Of a stretch of DNA of 64,000 nt, positions 48,530-60,000 are shown piece after piece. The position numbers and the translations under genes were made by a program. Source of the stretch: Spinacia oleracea (taxonomy: Eukaryota > Streptophyta > Magnoliopsida > Caryophyllales > Amaranthaceae); contig NC_079487.1 of assembly GCF_020520425.1 (NCBI RefSeq), positions 84,201,141-84,265,140 on the forward strand, given 5' to 3'. Within the stretch, counting starts at the first letter, position 1. Each line of letters opens with the position of its first letter. Below the pieces are notes generated by a model. That model saw only the letters and a program-made list of their open reading frames with translations. It made no database searches and was not told the origin of the DNA.

Positions 48530-48721
48530 TGTTAAGATCTGACCCATGAAACATCACGTGTGAGAGTCCCACATTGATAAAAGAGAAGAGAGTTAAACAC
48601 TTAATAAGGCCAAGGGGCTACTCCCCTTATTGCCATATGGTTTTAAGGTGGAACCTCCTTTGGACTTGTTAAGTGGGCTCTCTCTCTTGGTGACGTGCGC
48701 GGCCCAGGCCCGTATTTAACA
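48530..48721. mobile_element. Solo LTR (192 bp) in an amylase intron
   Basis: The segment starts TGTTAAGATC, ends CGTATTTAACA and is flanked by the 5-bp repeat ATTTC (48525-48529 and 48722-48726). TG...CA ends, a short terminal inverted repeat and a 5-bp duplication with no internal retrotransposon sequence indicate a solo LTR left by recombination between two LTRs. It contains GAGAGTCCCACATTGATAAA, a motif also seen in the LTRs of Copia C. Family unknown; it could be from a small TRIM-type element. Confidence 0.75.
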
Positions 48722-49851
48722 ATTTCTCAATGTGGTTTTCTAGGTAGTAGCCTTCAATTTCATCAGGAGTAAGATTGCATGATACTGCAGGAAGCAGAGG
48801 AAGATAACCTCATGGAGATAAGCATCTCAGACAAAGTTTTTAATTCTCACTCAAATTTAGCTATAAAAAAAAGGTCATTTCACATGGATACATTTTAGTT
48901 AGAAACTAGCCAAATTAACTCGAGTCTGGTTTACTCGAGTATTCAATGGCATGAAAATAAATTCATGTTTCAATTCAAGACATAAAGTTGCTTATGATAT
49001 GTATCTAAAGTGTATGAAGCTTATTAATGTCAAGCGGTTAGAATCCCACTAGTCTTAAATACCCCTGCAGTAAGTAAGTACCAAGAAATCAGACATGCAG
49101 CTTGAATAACAAGCCACATGTCCTTCATACTTTCATAGACAAGAGTATGGGAAATACCTGTAATTTAAGTCCAAGATTACGCACGACCTGAAACAGTTTC
49201 CTGTAACCACTCCAATTATATTTCTGTGGTCCACTGCTTCCACTATGCCCCACCAACAATCAACCATAACACCATCAACATTATTCAACTTCAAAATTTT
49301 GAGTTGCTCCGTGAGGTTGTGTGGATCCACTTCACAGTTCATATCAATGGTATTTGACTGTAACATAGAAAATATGAGCAAGAGATATTCAGCAAGTCAA
49401 TGATAGGAAAAAGAGATAAAAAGAAAGAAAGTGGAAGCCTACATGCAGGTGCAATTAGGGACTAGGGAGACTATGAAAAACATCATTGGAAGTCATTGGC
49501 AGATTGATGCAAAGCGAGGAGGCATCGTGTATTAGGAGATACAACAACAACAACAAAGCCTTAGTCCCAAAATGATTTGGGGTCGGCTAACATGAATCGT
49601 CGTAGGAGATCGTCATTGTCACCAATAAAACCAGAAAGGAGCATGAAGTAAAAAGAAAAAGCAAGGAAGAGAAGGTGGAATTAATGAAAGTAAGATAAGA
49701 GAAAAATAAATATAAATAATATAGAAGAAATATTGTAAGACGATAATAAAAAATAAGTAAAGTTTAAAATAAATGAATAAGTAAAATAAGTAAATTTTAA
49801 AATAACATTTAAAAATAAAAAACTCAAAAGAATTTTAAAGATAAAATAAAA

Positions 49852-49882
<31 letters not shown>

Positions 49883-49929
49883 TAAATTAAAAAAAAGAAA
49901 GAAACAGAAACATGAAAGTTGTATAAGTA

Positions 49930-50908
49930 GATACCCCAAGAGAGAGGGGCTATGTTTCTCTCTCTAGAAAAACCCTAGAAAAAACCCTAATGGCCATAGC
50001 CGCCACCCCTAACCTCTAACCAAAGGCATTCAAATCTAAGCAAATTCCAGTGAAGTTAGCTTATCTATTCCAAGAGTAAGGTTTTCTTTAGCCAAAAATT
50101 TATCAATTCTCGAAGAAGTTTGAGTTATTTTTTCGAAAGTCTATTGTGGGTTACTGGGTTCATTTGCCCCAATTTCTTTCGTTTATATCCAAAAATGCCG
50201 ACCTTGGTTTCTCAGTCAATTCGATGCCGCCATGCCGGCGACCTTTGTTTGAAAGGCTTCCGGAAATTTCTGTGAGGCGTTTGTCGGCTAGAAGTATCCA
50301 CTAGTAGCCAACTCTAGTGACGTTTCTCCGGCAACACTTTAGCTCCGTTCAAGTCTGCTAATTTCGTCAGTCGTCATTGACTCATCGCTTTAGCCCGATG
50401 ATCCTAGGTGCCTCAATCGGCTTTAGCCTAAGATCCTTGAAGGTAAGCCGCTAGATCGAGATGGTGGATCCGAGCCTCTTGTTGTATCTTCTCCAACCAG
50501 TTATGTATATTGCTTGGGTCATTTAAATTTGTAAATCTGTGCTAATTCATTTCTTCTTTTGGTTTGTATTATTTCAATTTTTAATTTGTTTTTGGTAGGT
50601 TTTCTTTGATTAAGTTTAGGTATTGGGTTTGGACTTTCGAGTATCGGTGAGGTCGAAGAGTTTATCTTGTATCGCTCGACTTATCATTTGCCATTGTAGT
50701 CTATTCACCAAGTTTTCTTGGAACCGGGGCTGGGTAGTATGAGGTGGGTAGTATGAGGTTAGAGTGTAGTATCTTTGTTCTCTTCGATTTCGTTTCTTCT
50801 TCTCGGAGTCTGTATTTCATCCGAAAGGATGGGTCACCCGAAAGGGTGAGCTAGGCAGTCCGCCTAGTTTTATTTCCTTATCAAAATTAAATTTAAAAAA
50901 AAAAAAAA
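49930..50908 (+). mobile_element. Poly(A) retroposon (979 bp) nested in the RTE, probably LINE-derived and non-autonomous
   Basis: The insertion is flanked by the 17-bp duplication ATGAAAGTTGTATAAGT (49913-49929 and 50909-50925) and ends in a poly(A) run (about 50895-50908), so it arose by target-primed reverse transcription. It starts AGATACCCCAAGAGAGAGG with repeated AAACCCTA, like plant L1 5' UTRs, and includes a short CDS-like piece (ATGGCCATAGCCGCC at 49990), but no long frame. Before the tail it has three hairpins in a row (50818-50867). It is either an L1 derivative with 5' and 3' ends joined and the ORFs lost, or a retroposed cellular transcript. Confidence 0.75.
50818..50867 (+). promoter_or_regulatory. 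Three tandem hairpins at the 3' end of the nested retroposon
   Basis: CATCC-GAAA-GGATG (50818-50831), TCACCC-GAAA-GGGTGA (50834-50849) and CTAGGC-AGTCC-GCCTAG (50851-50867) lie back to back. All three stems are perfect and two have GAAA tetraloops of the GNRA type. Placed about 30 bases before the poly(A), they are candidates for the RNA structure a LINE reverse transcriptase recognises. Confidence 0.65.
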
Positions 50909-52421
50909 ATGAAAGTTGTATAAGTCAAATGAAGTCATCAATATATATTCTCTCCCTCCACAATATCCTATCCAACGCCATATTTTCCTCAATCCCAAGA
51001 AAGCTCATATCGTGCTCAACCACCTTCCTCCAAATTTTCTTAGGTCTTCCCCTACCCCTTGCAATTCTATCATTTTGCCACCCTTCTATCCTCCTAACCG
51101 GGGCATCACTTGATCTTCTGCTTACATGTCCAAACCATCTTAAACGATTTTCCATCATCTTAAACTCAATCGGTGCAACCCCTACTTTCTTCCTAATAAT
51201 CTCATTCCTCAAACGATCCTTTCTTGTATGCCCACACATCCAACGTAACATGCGCATCTCCGCCACATTCATCTTGTGCACGTGACAATGTTTCACTGCC
51301 CAACATTCCGTGCCGTATAACAAAGCCGGTCGAATTGCCGTGCGGTAAAATTTTCACTTCAATCTTTGGGGCATGCCTGAATCACATAGGAACCCTGTGG
51401 CACTTTTCCACTTCAACCAACCTGCTTTGATTCTATGGGCCACATCGCCATCCAATTCTCCATCCTTTTGGATAATAGATCCTTAATAACGGAACATTTC
51501 AGAGCCTTGGACAATTTTCCCATCTAAGGTAATCCCCCCTGTCTCTCTATCTTGGACTCCACTAAACTTACACTGCATATATTCCGTCTTGTTTCTACTC
51601 AGCCTAAAACCCCGAGATTCCAAAGTTTGTCTCCATAACTCCAACTTACTTTCCACTCCTTCTTTTGTTTCATCAATCAACACAATATCATCTGCAAACA
51701 TCATGCACCAGGGTATACCATCTTGGATTGACCTCGTCAATTCGTCCATGACTATAGCAAAAAGAAACGGGCTAAGTGCGGAACCTTGATGCACTCCAAT
51801 CGTAATGGGGAATTTTTCGGTCTTACCAACACTAGTTCTCACACTTGTGCTAACTCCCTCATACATGTCCTTGATGATATCAATATACTTCCTCGGAATT
51901 CCTTTCCTACTTAATGCCCACCAAAGAATTTCCCTTGGTACCTTATCATACGCCTTCTCCAAATCAATGAAAACCATATGTAAATCCTTCTTCTTATCTC
52001 GATAATTTTCCATTAGTTGCCTTATAAGATGAATGGCCTCCATAGTCGATCTCCCAGGCATAAATCCAAACTAGTTCTCCGAAATTTTCACAATTCTCCT
52101 CAGTCTTTGCTCAATAATCCGCTCCCTAAGTTTCATAGTATGACTCATTAGTTTGATTCCTCGATAGTTGGCACAATCCTGGACATCACCCTTATTCTTG
52201 TACAAGGGGATGATAGTACTTTTCCTCCACTCTACTGGCATCCTATTACTTCCCCAAATCTTGTTGAAAAGAGTTGTTAACCATACAACCCCTCTCTCTC
52301 TCTCCCGTGTATTAGGAGATATAAAAATAAAAAAAATTAATCTTACTAACATCACATAAATAGGGACATAAGGTGTTCCAGCATAATCATGTTCCGGAAG
52401 CTTTGGGATTGTCTGTACAAC

Positions 52422-53677
52422 CTGAAAGCAGGAAATAAAAACATCAAGAATGCAACTAGAATTGAGAACCTCAAAACCATTTGAAAGAGTTGTTAGACTG
52501 TAATGTACTCCGTGTAAAACACAAAAGAACATTCTGCACGAGAGTTTAAAGCATAAACAGATACAATGATAATCTTACTGGAAACAAGCAAGCATGTTAG
52601 TTCTGATGAAGAGTTGCTAGGCTACAATCCTACTCAATGAAGTTAACCAACAAATCAAATCTCTTCTTACTGGGAACATGTTCAGTCCATTGTGAAGTGG
52701 GGTTCAAGTCGCATGGATACACTCTACGGCATCTTAAACTATAAGCAAATGAATCCAAAGATGACAAGCAACTGAAGCTTGAGGTCCTTGATCTTCAAAG
52801 TCGCACACTACTGACACAGTATCATAACAAAGAAAGTCGATTGCTTTGTTATCGCAAATGCTCATATATATCACTCTCTACTGTAAGCTATGTTCTATTA
52901 CCTCGGTCATGCACAACAAAAACAAAGCCTTATTCCTAAATGGATAGGGTCGACTACATGAACCAAGCATATATCTCCTGTGGACATCCACATGATCTTT
53001 TCCTTCATTCATTCCAATCTAATATTACATGCTCTTGCAAATCCATTTACTTCATGTCATTTTTTAACTCCCTCCATCAACTCTCAAATACTGTTACTGA
53101 GATTATCCAAAAATTACAACACCTCATTTGTGAACCCGGCCCTACATCCAGGAAAGTGAAACTTTCCTACTGAACCCCATTAATCATACTCCCTCCCTAC
53201 CAATTTAATTCATATTACTAGTTCAAGTTACACTATTAACACGGCTATTAAATCCGAATAACAGGAATACTTGTTTTGATCTACTTATGAAGATATTCAA
53301 AATATTAGGAACAAAATTCACAAATGATCTCAAAGAACTCCCCAGTTAATTATTTCCAATAACAATTTGAAACCAATTTCAAGCATTGAACTAACTAGAT
53401 TTCAATATGATTCAATGGAAAATAATCCCACACTTCAAACAACAATAACATAAAATAAGGCTAAATAACATTATCAAAACCATCGGTACTTGTATATAGT
53501 TATATACTCTCTCCGGATTCGGTTGCGTATTACTGGTTTAAATTTCGTCGACCGGCTTGACAATTAATTCCAGTCGGAGGAAATAACAAGTAATTCCATT
53601 CGGAGAAAATATAAAAAAAGAAACAAAGGAATCAATGGGAGCTTGTTCATCATCATCATAAAAAAACTAGGAATTAC
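52422..53677. other. Intron-like DNA between two amylase exon blocks
   Basis: No gene seen apart from the RTE-like fragment near 52917. The stretch 53508-53615 holds two inverse-looking pieces (CTCTCTCCGGATTCGG and CATTCGGAGAAAATA) too short and diverged to call a MITE. Confidence 0.4.
52917..53180 (-). mobile_element. Old RTE-like 3' end fragment
   Basis: ACAAAAACAAAGCCTTATTC followed by GGGTCGACTACATGAACC resembles the 3' terminus of the two RTE copies (CAACAACAAAGCCTTAGTCC...GGGTCGGCTAACATGAATC), with many changes. The extent to the right is a guess, and no coding part is left. Confidence 0.45.
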
Positions 53678-54047
53678 CTCATTTTCATCCAAAGAATCAA
53701 CGGGAGAATGTTCATCATCATTGTCATTGTCTAAATAGCATCATCAACATTATCTACAACAAACCTAGAACCAGCATCCAAACTCTCTCCTGTGTCCCCA
53801 ACCACAGCCCATCTCCGTGTCTTAGAACTCGGTGACCAGCCGGAATCCTGTTTGTACATAACTCATAAATATGACCGGTAGACATCTGTATTAAAAACAA
53901 ACATGCTACCTCTTTATATAAAAATTTTGCTCTTGATATTCCATATAATTTTATTTAGTTGATTCTGTAAAAACACTTGTAATTCTCTGACAAAATCATA
54001 ACAATTCTCTTATATGAGAAATTAAGTCAATGAATACTATATAAAGA

Positions 54048-57000
54048 TCAAAAATATCCCTCAAGTAACACAGTGTCTCGTGTAATCCTAGCTGATAAGT
54101 TCTTCAACCTCTTACTTTGGGTGAGACTCATCATTGTTGAGGAAGAAAGATTAACATCATTCCCTACCCAAAGAGGTAGTACCTCCACTACCACCTTTTG
54201 TACTGAATTCGTTAGAAAACCTTTCTCCAAAATGTCTTCCCAAACGCTTAGTTTCCCCCTCAAATCTACCAATACATTACACATTCCTTGTCTACTACAA
54301 TACTCCAAAACAGCATCCAAACTGATGTCGTCCATAACAACTGTTTCAAAACCCTTCCGAGACATTTCCTGTGATAGTGTTACTTCCTTGTCCACAAATA
54401 TAATTGGTTTACAGTCTGCTTCTACAAGTAGTTCCAAATTCCAGTTAAGGATATCAGACTTCTTAGCCATAAATATTTGTTGAGGTTGACGGGCATTTGA
54501 TTCTTGTGATTTAAGGAATGACATCTCTTTGTCCATCTTGGTGGTTGCTGCATGTATTACTGCATCATATTCTTGTAGCAATTGAGAGTAATATCCTCCA
54601 CTCTCTGCAACTTTATCCCCCAGTTGATCTGAAAGCACGGCATTAACGGAGATGGAATATCTGCAAGTCGATTAGTAGTAACCATTAGCTACATGCAAAA
54701 CATATACAAACCCCGAAGAAAGCTTCCAAAATTTGTGTCATGTACAAAGAAATTCAAATGGAATAGTAATAAGAAAGCGCCAGTGAACCAACTTTTAGAT
54801 GGCAACACTACTAAAATAATGTTGATTTGCTGCGCCCAAAAAAGGCTCATTTGGGTAGCGGCAATATTAAGGGCTGCAATTTAAGAATTGTTATTTGCTG
54901 ATTCTTTTAGCAAATCATAATATTTTGGGAACCAGTAAAGAGTGTGTTTCTGAACAAGACAAACCAGAAAGGCTTTGTAGTCTAAAATCAAACGACCTAT
55001 TCCTCCATCACTTACATGCCTGTTATTCTTTATCTATCCTCTAATGTGAATATCTATTACACAAACAACTAAAACTATATGTGGTGAGCTCTGAGGCATC
55101 ACTCCTTTGACCTTAACCTATTTTATGATCTGGAATAGGGATCAAATTATAGCCAAACAAGTGTATTATCTATATATCGGGTTGGTAAAATTCCATGATG
55201 CATAATACCTGCCAAAACAGTGTATCAGAAACATCTGCCAAAAATGCAGGTTTACTAACCGAAAGTATATTAAACCAAATCAAGCCATATTAGACAAACT
55301 CAGAACGTCAATATAAATACGACCAAGATTAACGCAGAGGAAAGCCATAAAGTATATGTTGAAAGTACTATAGCTTACTCATACATCAAACATCAAAGAA
55401 TTCAAACAACGAAGAGACACCAGTTCTAAAACAACTCATGGGTGACAAATATCAGACAACAAAAATTACTGACCATTGAGCTAAACTTAATTTCTATCCT
55501 AAAGAACTTCACAAAGCGACTAACTCTAATTTACAAACAATACTAGACACCCGTATGGTACTCAACAAATTCACAACATAATCTTGCCTGTAATGTCACA
55601 CTTACAAACACACAATTCGACAGTCTCACATACCCTCACACACCTGCACCATACACAGCAAGTACTCATGAAACCAGCATACACCAAAAACAAAATGTAC
55701 AAACCCAAGATAACCTGCAAACACCCAACATGACCTACAGTACGTCCTGCACACACCCAAAACATGACCCACACACACTACACCTTACCATGCTCTTACA
55801 CTGCTAGTCCACTGCACTACGAGCTGCTAACCACTACTGCCAGCAGGACAGTATTATCACGCCTTACCATGCTTTTGTGGAAGTAAAAAGAGTCTCATTT
55901 GCTTAGCTTTATTTAAAAAAGCATCAAATTAGACAAATTGCATTATTTGATGTGTTTCAAGCTCACGAACGCAGCAGATGATATATCAAAATTTCAAAAC
56001 CTGTAATCATTTAATGAGTAGAGAAAAACACAGTAAATTTGACGCGTCGATTCAAGTTTCTCAACACCGAAGGAGACACATAGTGCTTAACCTGTCCTTT
56101 CCACAACTTCTCCTTACATAACAAAAATTAACTCATGGATTCATGTTCTTATCATACTCAGTACAAATCATCACTATTAAATAAGCTTTACCTGAGAGTA
56201 ACAAAAGGCTTCCCAGAAATCATTTTGTGAATAAATGCTTCATTGAGCTTGTTGCATAAATCTTCCTCAACTCCAACAACTACTTCAATGCCTGCTTCTT
56301 GAAGCCTATTAATCCCCCTAGATGAAACAATGGGGTTTGGATCCACCATGCCAACCACAACTCTCTTCACTTTGGCTTTGATCAAAGCCTCAGAACAGGG
56401 AGGAGTTTTTCCATAATGATTGCAGGGTTCCAAAGTCACATAAGCAGTTGCATTCTCAGCCTGCTCCCCAGCATCCCTCAAAGCAAAAACCTTGAAAGTT
56501 TCACCTTTACATCATCAATAACGGAACTAAACGAGGCGAATACCGTATAAGATAAACTAAGATCCAAGATATACCATGAATCAATCTACAAACAAAATTG
56601 ACCACCAAAACAAGCATTGCAAGAGTACTCTAATGAACACATAAAACATTACACCACATTCTAATTACAAATTGAGATATTCACCATAAACTGTGAATAA
56701 GAACTTCTGTGTATTTGCTTCTAAAGCGCCCGACAAACATGTATTCTCCCATTAAAAACACGACTCTAACTAGATCTCCAAACAAAATTTGACCATCGAT
56801 CCATCAAAACAAGCACTTCAGGAGAATACTTTCTATAGAACACAACAACTATTACACCACATTGTTGGAAGTATAGGTAGTGATGCTTCAAAAGAATGAA
56901 AATTGTGCTTGTCCCACATTGACAAAAAATAAGAGTTTTACCCACTTTATATATTCTCACTCCACTAATAGGTTTGTTAGAAGACTTGAGAGGAGGCTCT

Positions 57001-60000
57001 AGGCCACCGCACACGCGTGCGCGCGCGGGCCGGGCCGGGCTCGGGCTCGGGCGAGTGGCGCGGCGCGTTCGCGGGTGTGGGTGGGGCCCTTTTTGCCGCC
57101 AATCAATCCCGTGTAACGGCTAGTTGTTGTATTTTGGTAACCGAATAATTTCCATAACGGTTACAGATTTTATTCCGGAAATTGAGTCATTGATTGATTC
57201 TAATTGATTACCGAATTTATTTCCTTCCCGAAATAATTCTTCAGCCTTCCGTTATTTATTTTGGCTTCCTCCTTCACAAAGAAAACACAGAAAAATTTGC
57301 TCTCCGAAAATTTTCCTCTCAAACACATACTCTCTGATTCATTTGGGCAACGCTCAATTTCGTTTTCAATCTATCTTTTTGTACTACACCAACGAGATAG
57401 ATGTCATGTAACCCTGGAGGTTGATTGTCAAGAGGCCGTGTGTACGTAACGGGGCAAATTCAACTTTAGGGCAGTGTTCATACACGCCACGACTTGGTTA
57501 AAGATAAGTTTATTCGTTCATTACTAGTCATTGTTCCTACAATCTAAAGTTGAATTTTTTTTCTTCCGTGTTTTATTTTTACAATGGCTGGTCATATCCC
57601 TACTGCTATCCCTTTCACTTCTGCCATGCTTCCCAACCCTTTCATCCCTGATATGTCTAAGTTAGATCCTTTCGATGGGAAGAATTATAAGATGTGGTCT
57701 GGTAAGATGGAGTTTTTCTTGGGTCAAATTGGGGTAGATTATTGTCTTACTGTTATTGCTGCCCCTGCAAATTCCACTAGGGATTTTGAGAAAGATAACA
57801 AAACCTGTCGTGGGATGTTGTTGCACTACATGACTGCTTCTCTTTATATGATTTATAGTAAGTCTAAGAATGCTATGGAAATTTGGGATGCTCTGAAAAC
57901 TAAGTATGGAACTGATGATTTTGGGACTAAGAAATATGCTTGTAGTCGTTGGTTAAATTTCCGTATGACTGATGATAAGCCTGTCCTTGATCAAGTTCAT
58001 GAGTATGAACATTTATGTGCTGATATTGTTGCTGAGGGCATGAAAATCTGTGAGCTTTTCCAAGCCAACTGTCTCCTTGAGAAATTACCCCCTTCTTGGC
58101 AAACCTATGTCCATTCCATGAAACACAAACAAAAAGACTTTACCCTTCAAGAACTCGTTTCCTATATTAAGATTGAAGAGCAGAACCGTATCCAAACCAA
58201 GGGAAAAACTACTGACCATTCTTCCTCTACTGCTAATCTTGTTGAAACTAAAAGAAATGCAGGTTATAATAAGGGACCGAAAGGCAAGGGTCCAAATCAG
58301 TTCCATGGCACAAGGCAGAACAACAACAACAAGGAGAAAAGGCAGTTTAAAGGAAATTGCTATACTTGCGGTAAGTATGGTCATTCAGCTAGGGAATGCA
58401 GGCAAGGACATGGACCTGGGAACAAGCCAAAGGAGAACAAGCCTCAAGCTAATCTCACTGAAGACATCATTGTTGCTGTTGTGTCCGAGGTGAATCTGGT
58501 GAGCAACGTGACTGAATGGGTTGTTGATACTGGAGCAACTCGCCACATTTGTTCGAGCAAGGAAATGTTTCAAGACTATGAAAAAGTTTCTGAAGGAGAA
58601 TGTGTCTTCATGGGCAACTCAAGCACTGTGAGTGTACTTGGCAAAGGAAAAGTTTTTCTAAAGCTTACTTCTGGAAAAACTATTGCTTTGCAAAATGTTT
58701 TGCATGTACCCGATATCCGCAGGAACCTCATTTCTGGTGCTTTACTTAACAAAGCAAGTATCAAGTTAACTTTTGAATCTGATAAACTCGTACTTACCAG
58801 AAATGGTGAATTTGTGGGTAAGGGATTTTGTAATGAGGGTTTATTTGTGCTTGATGTTGTGACTGATAATAATAATTCTTCTGCTTCTGTTTATATTGCT
58901 GAGTCAGTTTCTTTATGGCATTCTAGACTAGGTCATGTGAATGTTGCATCTGTCAAGAGACTCAAACAACTTAGTCTTATTCCAGATTTTAGTAATACCT
59001 CTTTTGACAAATGTGAAGTTTGTGTAGAAGCTAAGCACCCGAAAAAAGCCTTTAATAAGAATGTATGTCGATCTTCTACCCTACTAGAACTAATTCATAG
59101 TGACTTAGGTGACTTTAAGAATTCCATGAGTAGAGGAGGAAAACGTTATTATATTACCTTTGTAGATGATTTTTCTCGTTATTGTAAGGTCTATTTATTG
59201 AGTACTAAAGATGAGGCAGAAGAGAAATTCCATATTTATAAGGCTGAGGTTGAAAACCAATTAGACCTGAAAATAAAGAGAGTTAGATCAGATAGAGGTG
59301 GTGAATATGATGGAACTCCTTTAAAGAAATTTTGTGAAGCTAATGGGATTATTCATGAGGTTACAGCTCCTTATACCCCAGAACAAAATGGAATAGCTGA
59401 ACGCAAAAATAGGACACTTAAGGATATGATGAATGCTATGCTTATAAGTTCTGGTATGCCTACTAACATGTGGGGTGAGGCAATTCTTTCTGCTTGCTAT
59501 GTGCTTAACCGTGTTCCCCATAAGAAATTAGATAAAACCCCATATGAATTGTGGAAAGGGTTTAAGCCTAATTTGGGTTACCTTAAAGTGTGGGGGTGTT
59601 TGGGAAAAATAGGACTTCCTGATTTCCAAAGGAGTAAGATTGGACCTAAAACCGTAGATGGTATTTTTATAGGTTATGCGTCCAACAGTGCTGCATATAG
59701 ATTCATTCTTAAGGATGCATCTGGTTTTGGACCAATTCGTGAGTCAAGGGATGTAGAGTTTTTTGAGCATATTTTTCCTATGAAAGTTAATGTTCAAGCA
59801 TGCTTACCTGTTGCATCTCCACCTTCCATTGTGCATCATGACATTGCATCATCTAGTGAGACTCTAGAACCTAGAAGGAGTAAAAGAACTAGAACTGAGT
59901 CTAGCTTTGGACCCGATTTTATTACTGCCTTCCTAATTGAGAAAGAGTTATTAGACGAGCAAGAAGTTGATGCATTTCTCTTAGAAGAAAACCCTAGATC

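Larger units (their letters stand above)
49542..52305 (-). mobile_element. 5'-truncated RTE LINE in an amylase intron
   Basis: The element is flanked by the 16-bp duplication CGTGTATTAGGAGATA (49526-49541 and 52306-52321). On the minus strand it begins inside the reverse transcriptase, at a position matching about 26490 of the RTE at 24570-29612, and ends with GGGACTAAGGC plus TTG repeats (CAACAACAAC at 49542). The pieces are homologous to the first copy: [19 protein letters not shown] (catalytic Asp pair kept, about 51690) and [12 protein letters not shown]. It has a TAG just before FGFMPGRST (about 52072) and a stop near 51483. A 979-bp retroposon (49930-50908) has landed directly downstream of its stop codon. 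Confidence 0.92.

Noticed and set aside
53508-53615. Possible Stowaway MITE (CTCTCTCCGGATTCGG ... CATTCGGAGAAAATA)
   Set aside because: The inverse match is short, the ends are not flanked by clear TA pairs and the outer bases differ.
55571-55774. Minus-strand frame rich in Val, Cys and Gly in PYRD intron 2
   Set aside because: Low-complexity CA-rich DNA inside a well-defined intron, with no family features.
56766-57014. Minus-strand frame over the LTR start of Copia C, repeated at 62070-62330
   Set aside because: It is the same LTR sequence twice and does not fit any protein family.
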